In this document: positions 30,801 to 41,210 of the stretch, in pieces
Numbering within the stretch: position 1 is the first letter of the stretch
Layout: every line of letters begins with the position of its first letter
From: Prochlorococcus sp. AG-409-B13
GTDB taxonomy: Bacteria; Cyanobacteriota; Cyanobacteriia; PCC-6307; Cyanobiaceae
Length of the DNA: 64,000 nucleotides
Direction: 5' to 3'
Assembly: GCA_003216035.1 (NCBI GenBank)
Contig: QCJM01000003.1
Location: forward strand, 62,001-126,000
Program-made: the position numbers and the translations under genes
The notes under the pieces: model-generated
What the model saw: the letters and a program-made list of their open reading frames with translations, nothing else
The model's database searches: none
Told to the model about the DNA's origin: nothing

Positions 30801-31883
30801 TTAGTGGCCCATAAGCTGCTGAACAAGGGTTAGTTGACTGGTATCACGGATGATGAGCACAACACTTAATCCAACTAGAAGTAGAAACCCTGATTGCATG
30901 AATGCAAGTTGAATACGTTCAGGGATAGGCCTTCCCCTTATGCTTTCAATTAATAAGAGAGCCAATTGACCTCCATCAAGAAGAGGGAGGGGCAAGGAAT
31001 TTAGGACTCCCAAATTGATAGATACTAATGAGGCGAAAAGCACTAGACCTGTTCCACCTTGTTCAGATAGTTTTGCGCCGATTTCGACAATCTTTACAGG
31101 GCCACTGAGTTGTTGTGCTGTTGAACTGAAGTCAGTCAAAAGTCCTTTGTAGCCTTTAATTGTTCGGCCAAGTAAATCTAAAAATTCCTTATTAGTGTGC
31201 GTTAGAACTTCCCCAATGTTTTTTGCAGGATGAATTTTGCCTGAGATATTGGGCTGGAGCTTTGCGCCTACTTTCCCATTGCCTTGAAACTTCGTAGGGG
31301 TAAGGCTAAGGATTGTTTTTTCTTCTTCCCTCACTCTCTCAACCTTAATGGTTTTGCCAGGGGCCATTTGAATTTCTTTCACTAAAACTTGAACAGCTTC
31401 TTGCCCTTTCCCTAAAGCTTTCCCATTAACACTAATTATTCGATCTCCAGCAATAAGGCCTGAACTCTCAGCCACTTCATAAGGCTGAACAGACATTACT
31501 AATACTCCAGGCTCTGGTTGACTTGGTAATCCAATTAGACCTGCTTGCCCAAAGAGCACAAGCCAAGCAAGAAGGAAATTCGCTAATACTCCTGCGGAAA
31601 TTACTAGTGCTCTTTGATGAATTGGTCTGTTTTTAAGCAGGTTGGGATCGTTGGGAGGGATATCGCTTTCTTTATCGTCATCAGGGAAAGAGACGAATCC
31701 TCCAAGAGGTAAAGCTCTGAGTGCATACGTGACTCCTTTCTGTTGGGTTTTGATGATGGCAGGGCCAAAGCCAATAGAAAAACCACTTACGCGTATGCCT
31801 TGAGATGTTGCTGCCAAAAAATGACCAGCTTCATGAAAAAGGATCAGAAGTCCTAGAACTGCAATCGATGCCAATACGTTCAT
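30801..31883 (-). CDS. rseP: site-2 membrane metalloprotease (RseP/M50) with PDZ domain
   Basis: LLILFHEAGHFLAA (HExxH), PDZ-like SGLIAGDRIISVNGK, LNSLPLPLLDGGQLALLLIE. Confidence 0.93.
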   Translation of the reverse strand: MNVLASIAVLGLLILFHEAGHFLAATSQGIRVSGFSIGFGPAIIKTQQKGVTYALRALPLGGFVSFPDDDKESDIPPNDPNLLKNRPIHQRALVISAGVLANFLLAWLVLFGQAGLIGLPSQPEPGVLVMSVQPYEVAESSGLIAGDRIISVNGKALGKGQEAVQVLVKEIQMAPGKTIKVERVREEEKTILSLTPTKFQGNGKVGAKLQPNISGKIHPAKNIGEVLTHTNKEFLDLLGRTIKGYKGLLTDFSSTAQQLSGPVKIVEIGAKLSEQGGTGLVLFASLVSINLGVLNSLPLPLLDGGQLALLLIESIRGRPIPERIQLAFMQSGFLLLVGLSVVLIIRDTSQLTLVQQLMGH

Positions 31884-31902
31884 TAAGCGAGTATTAGAAA
31901 GT

Positions 31903-33180
31903 TCATTCTGGCTGCAATTGATTTGCGCCGAAGTAAGGCACTATTGCGTTGGGTAGCAGCACACTCCCATCTTTTTGTTGCCCATTCTCAAGCAAAGCTG
32001 CCATGGTGCGCCCTACAGCCAATCCACTTCCATTGAGGGTATGGAGTAAACGGGTTTTTTGACCTTCTTTTGTGCGTATAGCAGAACGTCTGGCTTGGAA
32101 ATCAGAACAGGCACTGCAACTTGATATTTCTCTAAAGGCTCTTGCGCCAGGAAGCCATACTTCCAAGTCATATGTTCGGGAGGCGGAAAAGCCAAGATCA
32201 CCTGTACATATTTCAAGAACTCGATAAGGCAATTCAAGCTTTTGCAGTACAGCCTCTGCATCAGCTGTGATCTGGCTGTGAGCGGATTCAGAAGCTTCAG
32301 GATGCACAAACCAATAAAGTTCAACCTTATTGAACTGATGAAGTCTTATGAGGCCTCTAGTGTCTTTGCCATAACTTCCAGCTTCTCGACGGAAACAAGG
32401 ACTGTAAGCGACGTAACGAAGAGGTAGTTTCTCTGAAGGGATTACTTCATCTCGATGTAAAGAAGTTAATGGGACTTCAGCTGTTGGAGTAAGCCATAGG
32501 TCATCTTCGGCACACCTAAAACTCTCTTCTGCAAACTTCGGCAGTTGCCCTGAGCCTGTAAGACTAGCTGTATTTACAAGTACGGGGGGTAGAACTTCTT
32601 GATAGCCCTTTGAGGTGTGTAAATCGAGCATGAAATTAATAAGTGCTCGTTCTAATCGTGCTCCTTGATTTAGAAGGGTCACAAAGCGGCTTTGGGATAT
32701 TCGAACAGAACGCTCCGTATCAAAAAGATTTAGTCGATCAGCAATTTCCCAGTGTTCTTTAAGGCCTTTTTCTTCTCGCCGGTTACCCCATCGACGCTTT
32801 TCTTGATTGTCTTTTTCGTCTTTCCCATTAGGGCATTGAGGGGCAGGTAGGTTCGGAAGTGCAAGAAGTTTTTCTTTCAGACTGGCAGAAACGGTTCTTT
32901 CTTCTTCTTCAAATAATGCAACCTTTTGTTTGATTTGATTGCCTCTATTTCGAAGCTCAGTTAATTCGTTTGATTTTGGATCTGTTCCGCTCTTTATTTT
33001 TTGACCAACTTCTTTCCCAATTCGATTGCCTTCTGCTTGTAGCTTGCTTCTTCTCTCTTCAAGATCTCTTTGAGTTTGAGCTATTACTTGAAGGGGTTTA
33101 AGGTCCACCTTCATACCCCTTCTGCCTAGTTCACGGGCAACAAGAGTGGGGTTTTCACGTACCAGGCGCTGGTCAAGCAC
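31903..33180 (-). CDS. serS: seryl-tRNA synthetase
   Basis: MLDQRLVRENPTLVARELGRRG, PTAEVPLTSLHRDEV, class II motif 2/3 segments, HTLNGSGLAVGRTMAALLEN. Confidence 0.96.
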   Translation of the reverse strand: MLDQRLVRENPTLVARELGRRGMKVDLKPLQVIAQTQRDLEERRSKLQAEGNRIGKEVGQKIKSGTDPKSNELTELRNRGNQIKQKVALFEEEERTVSASLKEKLLALPNLPAPQCPNGKDEKDNQEKRRWGNRREEKGLKEHWEIADRLNLFDTERSVRISQSRFVTLLNQGARLERALINFMLDLHTSKGYQEVLPPVLVNTASLTGSGQLPKFAEESFRCAEDDLWLTPTAEVPLTSLHRDEVIPSEKLPLRYVAYSPCFRREAGSYGKDTRGLIRLHQFNKVELYWFVHPEASESAHSQITADAEAVLQKLELPYRVLEICTGDLGFSASRTYDLEVWLPGARAFREISSCSACSDFQARRSAIRTKEGQKTRLLHTLNGSGLAVGRTMAALLENGQQKDGSVLLPNAIVPYFGANQLQPE

Positions 33181-33342
33181 GATGGTTCTTAAGTAAGTCG
33201 ATAAGCCTAAGTCTTCTTGATCCCAAAGATTGCGTATTAAAGAGAAAAGATCAGCTTTTTTACTGTTTTTTGTGTTGTTTACTGATGAATTTGACCTTGA
33301 GGTTTGATTAAATCAAATCAGAAACCTTTAAATTTCTTTTCC

Positions 33343-34833
33343 CTAATCGATGACTTGACTGATCAATAATGAGGCTGGCCTTGCTCTCCCACTCGCAGAC
33401 CACTCTTTTAAAGAAAGCAATTGCTCTTTCGCAGTTCGTGAAAGTGGTACAAGTTGAGTTGCCGCAAGTATTAGGTCAGTCTCTTCTAGTTCCCTTCGTT
33501 CGGCAAATGCAAGATGCATTGCTTCAATAACTGTTTGTTCTAGCTCTGCTCCTGAAAAACCTTCTGTGCGGTCTACAACTGCCGTTAGGGGAAGGTTTAA
33601 GTTTGGACGTCTGTGTTTAATATGCAGCGATAAAATGCTAAATCGCTCTTGAATGCTTGGCAGATCTAGCAAAAAGATTTCATCAAAGCGACCTTTTCGT
33701 AGCAGCTCTCCTGGGAGTCTTTCTACCCCATTGGCAGTTGCGACGACAAAAACAGCTGAGGTTTTTTCTGCCATCCACGTGAGAACATTTGCGAGGACTC
33801 GCTGACTGGTCCCTCCGTCACTGCGTGCATCACCCCCAAACCCTTTATCTATTTCATCAATCCAGAGTACGCAAGGTGCCATAGCTTCAGCGCGCTGGAT
33901 AGTTTCTCTTGTGCGTGCTTCACTTGCTCCTACAAGACCGGCAAAAAGACGACCTACGTCTAGCCGTAGGAGTGGCATGGACCAACTATGAGCAATGGCT
34001 TTTGCTGTTAGGGATTTCCCAGTACCTTGTGGTCCCACCAGCAATACCCCTCGTGGGAGAGGTAATCCAAAATCCCGAGCCTCATCAGAAAAGGCTTGGT
34101 GACGTTGATCAAGCCATGCTTTGAGTGCATCTAACCCACCAATATCAGCTGGTGTTGCTTTTGTTTCGCAATATTCGAGTACTTCACTACGTGCAACGCT
34201 TTGTCGTTTCTCTTCTAGAACCTCTTCTAGATCTTCAAGCCCAATTTTTCCCCTTTGGGCTAATGCTCTTGCCGCAACTTGACGCACACGAGCTTCACTG
34301 AGTCCACTGCAAGCGTGCGTCAATTCTTCTAGTACATCTCTTCGCAAATCAGAACCGCTTGCTTGGGCGATATTGCTGAGCAAGTTTTTTAGCTCTTGTT
34401 CCTTTGGAAGTGGAAGGTCAAGAATGGTTAATGCATCATCTAGGTCATTCGGGGGAGTCCACGGGCCTGAACAAAGAACAATGGTATGTGGCTGTTGCCG
34501 AAGAAACCCTGCAAGATTTTTCAGCATTCGAGCTATCCCTGCGTCTTCGCAGAAGCGATGAAAATCTTTTGCTAGAAGAATGGTTGGATTATTTGAGTCA
34601 AGTTTGTGTACCCATTGCAGTACTGCCATAGGCTGTCTTGCGGCAAGACCGTTTGAGTTAAGAATTCCCTGCAAACCTTCGATGTAGTCCCAGGTCGCAA
34701 GGCGCCTTGGTTGAAGTCTTGAACAGGCCTGCTTTAACAGTTCTTCAACTCTTTCTTCTTCCCCGCTACGAATCCAAATCAGTGGTGTACTGGCTTGAAT
34801 TAAAAGATCTAGATGGTTTTCCCAATCCTTCAT
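33343..34833 (-). CDS. AAA+ ATPase of the cyanobacterial/plastid Ycf46 type
   Basis: [23 protein letters not shown] Walker [12 protein letters not shown] Walker B; inactive-looking N-terminal AAA-like region. Confidence 0.85.
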   Translation of the reverse strand: MKDWENHLDLLIQASTPLIWIRSGEEERVEELLKQACSRLQPRRLATWDYIEGLQGILNSNGLAARQPMAVLQWVHKLDSNNPTILLAKDFHRFCEDAGIARMLKNLAGFLRQQPHTIVLCSGPWTPPNDLDDALTILDLPLPKEQELKNLLSNIAQASGSDLRRDVLEELTHACSGLSEARVRQVAARALAQRGKIGLEDLEEVLEEKRQSVARSEVLEYCETKATPADIGGLDALKAWLDQRHQAFSDEARDFGLPLPRGVLLVGPQGTGKSLTAKAIAHSWSMPLLRLDVGRLFAGLVGASEARTRETIQRAEAMAPCVLWIDEIDKGFGGDARSDGGTSQRVLANVLTWMAEKTSAVFVVATANGVERLPGELLRKGRFDEIFLLDLPSIQERFSILSLHIKHRRPNLNLPLTAVVDRTEGFSGAELEQTVIEAMHLAFAERRELEETDLILAATQLVPLSRTAKEQLLSLKEWSASGRARPASLLISQVID

Positions 34834-34937
34834 AGCAAGAGCAGTTTTTTTGATCGCATAAGCAAGTTTTCAAGAGTTAAAAAACTTATGACGAATAGTG
34901 CAGCTATCACATTCATGGATGACTGGGATCCTATAGC

Positions 34938-36086
34938 TCATTTGCCGCTTTTGGGTTCAAACGGAAGGCGTCCTGTTTCGCTAGGCGTAGCAGTAGCAGT
35001 TGCCACTGCGACTTTTGATTTCTGAGAAAGTTGATCATCAAGAATTTTTTGCAGGTTATCTGGCAGAGCTTCTCTACTTAGCAAGAAAGTTTGTAATGCC
35101 TGGAAAATATTTGCGATCACCATATAAAGAAGGACACCTGCTGGCAGAGGGAAGAAAAGAAACATCCCAGTGATCATTATCGGTGTGATTTTATTTGCTG
35201 TCGATTGTTGAGGGTTCGCAGGCATTCCTCTCCCTGATAGGAACTGAGATATCAAAAGAGTTAGGCCAAAACCTCCTACCAGAATTGCAATGTCCCAGTT
35301 AATTGCTCCATCTACATAGAAGCCGACTTGCCCTAAGGCCTTAATAAATAGAAAGCCACTTTTGGCAGCGAGGCCTGGGATTTTGGCCTCAACGGTTGCA
35401 TCGCCAGCAGAAATCGCAGTTACTGTTCCATCTGAAGAAACTTTTACGAGGTCCTCACCTTTGGTGACTTTCCAATTAGGGCTGTATTTGCTCCCCTCGT
35501 CATATTTGGAAAGCATGTTGGTGAACCCTTCTCCATCAAGCGTCTGTAATTTGATTTGCACTTTTTCCCCGGCTCCGATTTTCGTGCCGCCAGGCAGAGA
35601 TGCGATTACAGGGAAATGGTCGGACTCAGTAACAAATATCGAGTGCCTTGGGCTGGTGAATGGTTTTGGTTCAACTGTTGCTACTTGATCTGGAGGAAGG
35701 ATTTTTAGGTTTACTAAGTAGGGAACATCTGCAAATGGAGATCCCCTCAAGGTTGCGAAAAGAGCAAAAAGTATCGGCATTTGAACTAGAAGGGGAAGAC
35801 AGCCTGAAAGGGGACTGCCGAATTCACTCATCAATTTCCCCAGTTCCTCTTGTTGTTTCTGAGGGTTGGTTGCATAACGGGATTTTATTTCAGCCTGTCG
35901 CTTTTGCATAACTGGTTGAGCTATGCGCATGCGGCGTGCACTTCTGATTGATCCAGCGCTTAAAGGGAATAGTGCCAGCCTGATAACAATTGTGAGTGCG
36001 ACAATCGCTAGCCCATAGCTTGGGACTAATCCATAGAAGAAATCAAGGATCGGTATTAGCAGATTGTCGGAGATGTACCCGATCAC
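34938..36086 (-). CDS. yidC: membrane protein insertase YidC/Oxa1/Alb3
   Basis: [74 protein letters not shown]. Confidence 0.95.
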   Translation of the reverse strand: MIGYISDNLLIPILDFFYGLVPSYGLAIVALTIVIRLALFPLSAGSIRSARRMRIAQPVMQKRQAEIKSRYATNPQKQQEELGKLMSEFGSPLSGCLPLLVQMPILFALFATLRGSPFADVPYLVNLKILPPDQVATVEPKPFTSPRHSIFVTESDHFPVIASLPGGTKIGAGEKVQIKLQTLDGEGFTNMLSKYDEGSKYSPNWKVTKGEDLVKVSSDGTVTAISAGDATVEAKIPGLAAKSGFLFIKALGQVGFYVDGAINWDIAILVGGFGLTLLISQFLSGRGMPANPQQSTANKITPIMITGMFLFFPLPAGVLLYMVIANIFQALQTFLLSREALPDNLQKILDDQLSQKSKVAVATATATPSETGRLPFEPKSGK

Positions 36087-36169
36087 GATGCTCTCTCAGG
36101 GTGTAGGAAAAGGTGATGCCAGTTTGCAACAGGAGATGATCTGCTGTCTAAAAGTTCATGGGGATTGGC

Positions 36170-36577
36170 TCAGGCTGCAAAGCCTTGACCATCCTCCTTA
36201 GAACGCCTTGTGGTTTGAATATTAATTTGCTGTTGAATGTAATCTTCCGTTTCTCTGAAACGTGGCATGGAACGCATTTCTAGTCTTGCACCGTCTTTTA
36301 GGACAAGGACCATGTCTCCATATATTCCGAAACCTCTAGGAACAGTGCGGATTTCAGTGATTTGACTATAGACAACTTGGCTTTGATCTTTGCCGAACCA
36401 ACCACCAGTTACGGAAATTCTTTTGTTAGTGATCTTGTAGCGAATCCATATCGCTCTGACTAATGCACCAAAGGTGAATGGCAGGCCTACAAGAGTTAAG
36501 CCTGCAATGAGGTTGATAATTAGGTCCCATTTTGCTGGACCTCCTTCGTAAAAAGATTCTTCACTGCGAATGATCAT
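36170..36577 (-). CDS. PH-domain (bPH2-like) protein between rnpA and yidC
   Basis: RYKITNKRISVTGGWFGKDQSQVVYSQITEIRTVPRGFGIYGDMVLVLKDGARLEMRSMP. Confidence 0.8.
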   Translation of the reverse strand: MIIRSEESFYEGGPAKWDLIINLIAGLTLVGLPFTFGALVRAIWIRYKITNKRISVTGGWFGKDQSQVVYSQITEIRTVPRGFGIYGDMVLVLKDGARLEMRSMPRFRETEDYIQQQINIQTTRRSKEDGQGFAA

Positions 36578-36972
36578 AAAAACAAACCTGCCTTATGAAG
36601 CAATCTGTCGCATTCTTCCAGTAATGGAGCAATCTCTTTCATTGAAGAACTTGGCTTCAGGCTGATAAGAGCCCATCTCTCACAATGCTCTGTGACATTT
36701 AATAGCCTAATCCTTAGGTGGTTGTGAATTAGGCGACGGAGACGGTTTCGAATTACTGCTTTTTTGCTTACTTTGCTGCTGATAGATACAGCACATCGGC
36801 AAGAGCGGAAAATGCCTTTCTTTTGATTAGATTTAATCAATATAGGCTTTGCCTTAACTACTCTGAGAACCATCAACGAGCCATGATATCTAATTCCAGA
36901 CCGATGAAGGTAGTCAAAACATTTATGGCCTTTTAGCCTCATTGACTCAGGCAAAACCATTGGCGATTGCAA
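36574..36972 (-). CDS. rnpA: ribonuclease P protein component
   Basis: VSKKAVIRNRLRRLIHNHLR signature; between rpmH and yidC. Confidence 0.92.
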   Translation of the reverse strand: MQSPMVLPESMRLKGHKCFDYLHRSGIRYHGSLMVLRVVKAKPILIKSNQKKGIFRSCRCAVSISSKVSKKAVIRNRLRRLIHNHLRIRLLNVTEHCERWALISLKPSSSMKEIAPLLEECDRLLHKAGLFL

Positions 36973-37026
36973 TGATTGAAGTGTTACTAGATCTATAAAT
37001 TCATTTGTATCTCCAAAGCTTTGACA

Positions 37027-37164
37027 TCAGACAGAAAGTCTTGCGCGCCCTCTCTTCCTCCGGCTTCTTATTACTCTTCGACCAGTGTGTGTGCGCATCC
37101 TCACACGGAAACCAGAGACCCTCTTCCTTTTGCGGCTGGTGCCCCCCAGGGTTCTTTTTGTCAT
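37027..37164 (-). CDS. rpmH: 50S ribosomal protein L34 (absent from the supplied ORF track)
   Basis: Reverse-strand translation [45 protein letters not shown], 45 aa; canonical rpmH-rnpA order. Confidence 0.96.
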   Translation of the reverse strand: MTKRTLGGTSRKRKRVSGFRVRMRTHTGRRVIRSRRKRGRARLSV

Positions 37165-37211
37165 TAAGGTTCTACTCCAAAGGCCTTAGAGCTTATAACT
37201 AATTTAACAGT

Positions 37212-37793
37212 TCAGTTGATGTCGATGCTCCAGCTCCCTAAGTAGCTAGAAATAGGAATGTCTCCAGGGGGCTGGGCCATGGCATTGAGTTGATACATGC
37301 CTGCTTGATCTGGATTGAAGATTTTCATTACGACGGCGTATGAACCTTCTGTAGGGATTGGTTGCTCAGGAAAGATCTCGATGGAGGTTTGATCTTTGGA
37401 AACCTCGAAAACTGCAGGTAGCTTCTTCGTGCATTTTGTACGTGCGAGCATCCCTCCAAGACTTACGCGACAAAGCTTCAGGTTTTTCTTGCGAATATTG
37501 GTCTCAAAGTAATCAGGCAAATTGATGGTTAGCTTGAGGATGGCGGTACTGCGATCCTTGGGCCTTATTACTAGGTAATACCTTGCTCTATCTCTTTTCT
37601 CTTTAGAGCTTTGGAAGTAATAAAGCTTTTTGTAATTACCAGTGTCCTCCCACCGGTATTCAAACATTGAAGGATTGGCTAAAGCTTGGTTGGACATGCT
37701 CCGAAGCATGTGCAGGGATGGAGAAAGAATCCCTGCTGTTATGCCCAGCGCTGTGAGGCCGCTTAATTGAAACCAAGAAGGTGGTTTGATCAT
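37212..37793 (-). CDS. DUF2808-family exported protein
   Basis: ATG at 37793 gives a signal-like N-terminus, then FEYRWEDTGNYKKLYYFQSSKEKRDRARYYLVIRPKDRSTAILKLTINLPDYF. Confidence 0.75.
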   Translation of the reverse strand: MIKPPSWFQLSGLTALGITAGILSPSLHMLRSMSNQALANPSMFEYRWEDTGNYKKLYYFQSSKEKRDRARYYLVIRPKDRSTAILKLTINLPDYFETNIRKKNLKLCRVSLGGMLARTKCTKKLPAVFEVSKDQTSIEIFPEQPIPTEGSYAVVMKIFNPDQAGMYQLNAMAQPPGDIPISSYLGSWSIDIN

Positions 37794-37903
37794 TTTTGGA
37801 AAGGGTGTGGTGTGAGCTTCAAATTCGACAACTGAAAGAATTCTCCTGTGCACTTTTAAATCCAAGGCGAAGGTTGGGCCGGCCGATGAGCTGGCAGATC
37901 CTT

Positions 37904-38281
37904 TTATCTGTCTGGGCGAAGTCTTTTCGCTTCCCTTAGGTAAGGATGTTGTGGAATTTGATCGTGAGGCAGCCAAGCGATTGCAAGTATTCGAATGCAA
38001 TGCTTGAGATCACCCTCAACGAACATCTGCTGGCAATCAAGCAGGGCAATGTTTTCCCACCCGGCTTGTTTCCTTGCAATCCCTGCAGGGAAACAAGCGT
38101 TGAGATCAGAGGTCGTTGAAAAGGTTATTGAAACAATTTGTTCAGGGTTTAATTCGTTCCTAGTAACCAATTCAGCCACTAGCTCTCTTACTGCGGTCTC
38201 AATTGCGTTGGTTGAATTGCTTTCGCTTGTGGTAGCGCCCCTCAAGCCTTGCAGGTACATATTTTCGCTTTTGAAAACCAT
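37904..38281 (-). CDS. aroH: chorismate mutase, AroH class
   Basis: LRGATTSESNSTNAIETAVRELVAELVTRN, SITFSTTSDLNACFPAGIARKQAGW. Confidence 0.93.
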   Translation of the reverse strand: MVFKSENMYLQGLRGATTSESNSTNAIETAVRELVAELVTRNELNPEQIVSITFSTTSDLNACFPAGIARKQAGWENIALLDCQQMFVEGDLKHCIRILAIAWLPHDQIPQHPYLREAKRLRPDR

Positions 38282-38284
38282 TGT

Positions 38285-39103
38285 TTAAGGCCTGAAAAGC
38301 CATAGGGGTTGTCCATTGCTATTGAGTTCGATATTTAGAAGATCCAAAAATTCGCTAAGGATCTTGCCCCCTGGAAGAAATCCCATGAGCTTCCTTTTGG
38401 GTTTGCCAAAAGTTACTGGATGCGCCTTTTCCTCATCAAGATCAGCGAGCTTTGCCGCTAAACGTCTTGCGTAATCCTCGTCGCCTAAATCATCAACCAA
38501 ACCAAGCTCTTTGGCTTGGGCTCCAGTGAAAACACGCCCGTCAGCAAAGCTGCGGACATTTTCCTGGGTGAGTGAGCGCCCCTCGGCTACTGCTTGCACA
38601 AATTGTTCATAACTGCTGTCAATAAGCGATTGAAGCAATTGCCTCTCCTCATTAGTTAAAGCTCGGTCTGGGGAAAGGATGTCTTTGTATATTCCGCTTT
38701 TTACAGTTTCAAATCGGACCCCCACTCGCTCTAGCAATTTTGAGAGGTTGTTCCCTCTAAGAATTACTCCTATTGAGCCAGTAATAGTGCCAGGGTTTGC
38801 CACTATCTTCTCAGCGGCTACACCTACATAAACACCTCCAGAGGCTGAGATGTTGCCAAAGCTTGCCACTACATGACAGCCTTTCTCTCTCAGTCTCAAA
38901 ATCGCAGAATGGATCTCTTGACTGTCTCCAACTGTTCCTCCTGGGCTGTCTATGCGAAGTAACAGTGCTGGGAATTCTCTCTCTTCAACTTGCTTCAGGG
39001 CTTTGAGTACAAGTTTTCGAGTGGAACCGGAGATTGCTCCTTCGATGACGATGCGTGCCATCCGTTTGCGAGATTTGCGACGCCAAGGCCAGGCCATGCT
39101 CAT
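38285..39103 (-). CDS. sppA: signal peptide peptidase A (S49 family)
   Basis: LRIDSPGGTVGDSQEI, ASFGNISASGGVYVGVAAEKIVANPGTITGSIGVI. Confidence 0.93.
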   Translation of the reverse strand: MSMAWPWRRKSRKRMARIVIEGAISGSTRKLVLKALKQVEEREFPALLLRIDSPGGTVGDSQEIHSAILRLREKGCHVVASFGNISASGGVYVGVAAEKIVANPGTITGSIGVILRGNNLSKLLERVGVRFETVKSGIYKDILSPDRALTNEERQLLQSLIDSSYEQFVQAVAEGRSLTQENVRSFADGRVFTGAQAKELGLVDDLGDEDYARRLAAKLADLDEEKAHPVTFGKPKRKLMGFLPGGKILSEFLDLLNIELNSNGQPLWLFRP

Positions 39104-39150
39104 GATGTGTATTTCACCGGATATTAAAAAGGAGCCTGCTATCTGACCTC

Positions 39151-40110
39151 ATGTTCTTAATTCGGCACTGGTTGCTGATGGTTCTGCCATTTGCTTTATG
39201 GGGTACAGCAATGACAGCTATGGCCCCTCTAGTTGACTCTGGAGGCCCGTTTTTAGTTGGCTCTTTGCGACTTTTGCCAGCTGGATTGACACTCTTGATT
39301 GTTGTGCCATTCATTGGGCGCGGCTTAATTGTTGCCAGGGTGGATTGGGGGTGGTTTTTGCTGTTTACGGTTATTGATGCAAGTCTTTTTCAAATGTGTT
39401 TAACAAGGGGACTTGCAGAAACTGGCGCTGGCCTGGGCTCTGTATTGATTGATTCTCAGCCTTTGATGGTGGCTCTTCTCTCGCGCACCATATTTGGAGA
39501 TGCAATAAACCCAATAGGTTGGGTTGGATTGATGATTGGGTTGGTCGGGATACTTTGTCTAGGTGCTCCCCCTGATCTTTTGCGTCATTGGTTGTTGATT
39601 GATCAATCATCATCACTTTCGAACCTTTGGAATGAAGGTGAAGCTTGGATGTTGGGGGCAGCTGTAGCAATGGCTTTGGGAACTGTTTTGATACGTTTTT
39701 GTTGTAAAGAAAGTGATCCGGTTGCAGTTACTGGTTGGCATATGGTTTTCGGAAGTTTTCCTTTACTTGCTTTGCATGTTTGGAATGGTTCTTGGCCTTT
39801 AATTCCTAGTTGGACAATCTTTGATTGGGGTTTGATGGCATATGCGAGCCTTTTGGGAAGTGCTTTGGCATATGGACTCTTTTTTTGGTTCGCCTCTCGT
39901 GAGGAGTTAACTAGTTTCAGCACTCTTGCATTTTTGACACCTTTATTTGCTCTTGCTACAGGAGGATTTTGGTTAGGAGAGAGACTTCAACCATTGCAAT
40001 GGTGTGGCGTTGCTTTGGTTTTAGCTTCAGTTGTACTGGTTAGTCAGCGGCGGCGTATATGGGAACCTGATGCTTCTGACTCAACTGCTTTACCTGGGGG
40101 AAGTGGTTAA
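39151..40110 (+). CDS. EamA/DMT-superfamily membrane transporter
   Basis: About ten TM segments in two repeats; PFALWGTAMTAMAPLV, typical EamA repeat architecture. Confidence 0.85.
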   Translation: MFLIRHWLLMVLPFALWGTAMTAMAPLVDSGGPFLVGSLRLLPAGLTLLIVVPFIGRGLIVARVDWGWFLLFTVIDASLFQMCLTRGLAETGAGLGSVLIDSQPLMVALLSRTIFGDAINPIGWVGLMIGLVGILCLGAPPDLLRHWLLIDQSSSLSNLWNEGEAWMLGAAVAMALGTVLIRFCCKESDPVAVTGWHMVFGSFPLLALHVWNGSWPLIPSWTIFDWGLMAYASLLGSALAYGLFFWFASREELTSFSTLAFLTPLFALATGGFWLGERLQPLQWCGVALVLASVVLVSQRRRIWEPDASDSTALPGGSG

Positions 40111-41210
40111 TGCAGAACTCTTTCTTGAAGTTGATTTTTGTAAGCACTCCTATCGGACACATTGGGAGTGGGAGCGGGGGTGGTGTTGAACTCACTTTGA
40201 GCTCCCTTATGAAGGGACTTCTTGACTTGGGTCATCAAGTAATTCTTGTCGCTCCAGATGGATCAAAACTTCCAGCAGGTTGTTCCTTGGGCAAAATTAG
40301 ACATGTTTATGGAAAGGATCAACCAAGTTGGCAGCATAAAGAGCCTGATGCTCCAATTGTTATTCCTTATCAAGGTGTTTTACCAAGATTGTGGGAACAA
40401 GCTCTTGAGCTCGGGGTTAATGCTGATGCAGTATTAAATTTCGGATATGACTGGTTGCCTTTATGGCTTACACCTCATGTAAATGCAGATCTTTTTCATC
40501 TGATCAGCATGGGTGGAGTATCGAATGTTATGCAGGGTTTGGTAAGCGAAGTGGCTCATTTTGATCAATCTCGCCTTGCTTTTCATACATTGCGCCAGGC
40601 TGATGATTATGAGCTGAAAACTGATCCAGTGGTTGTTGGCAATGGTTTTGATCTTGATAAATATGAGTTCCAACTTTATTCGGGAGGGCCTTTGGGCTGG
40701 GTAGGCCGAATCGCTCCTGAGAAGGGCTTGGAAGATGCTGCAGCTGTGGCTGCGACTTTGGGTGAGAGGTTGTTGGTATGGGGTGTTATGGAGGATGAGC
40801 GATATGGTGCGGAAGTAGAGGCCTCTTTCCCGCAAGGCACAATTGAATGGCGAGGATTTCTCTCAACAACTGAACTGCAGAGTCAGTTGGGGACATGTCG
40901 AGCACTTATCAATACTCCAAAGTGGAATGAGGCTTATGGAAATGTTGTAGTTGAAGCCATGGCTTGTGGGGTCCCAGTGGTGGCATATGACCGAGGTGGG
41001 CCAGGAGAGTTGATTGTTTCTGGTGAGACTGGCTGGTTGGTGCCCCCTGACGATATTGATGCAATGGCATCGGCAACTAATCGAATTGGCGAGATTGATC
41101 GGAGGGCATGTAGAAATTGGGTTGGTAGAAATGCCTCTCAGGAGGCCTTCGCTAGGCGTGTTGATGCTTGGATCAGGACAGGCTTGGCAGCTAAATTCAA
41201 TCGGACTTGA
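40110..41210 (+). CDS. GT4-type glycosyltransferase
   Basis: GGGVELTLSSLMKGLLDLGHQVILVAPDGS, GWVGRIAPEKGLEDA, NEAYGNVVVEAMACGVPVVAYDRGGPGEL. Confidence 0.88.
   Translation: MQNSFLKLIFVSTPIGHIGSGSGGGVELTLSSLMKGLLDLGHQVILVAPDGSKLPAGCSLGKIRHVYGKDQPSWQHKEPDAPIVIPYQGVLPRLWEQALELGVNADAVLNFGYDWLPLWLTPHVNADLFHLISMGGVSNVMQGLVSEVAHFDQSRLAFHTLRQADDYELKTDPVVVGNGFDLDKYEFQLYSGGPLGWVGRIAPEKGLEDAAAVAATLGERLLVWGVMEDERYGAEVEASFPQGTIEWRGFLSTTELQSQLGTCRALINTPKWNEAYGNVVVEAMACGVPVVAYDRGGPGELIVSGETGWLVPPDDIDAMASATNRIGEIDRRACRNWVGRNASQEAFARRVDAWIRTGLAAKFNRT

Noticed and set aside
37005-37202. 65-aa plus-strand ORF at the rpmH locus
   Set aside because: It is the shadow of rpmH on the opposite strand.
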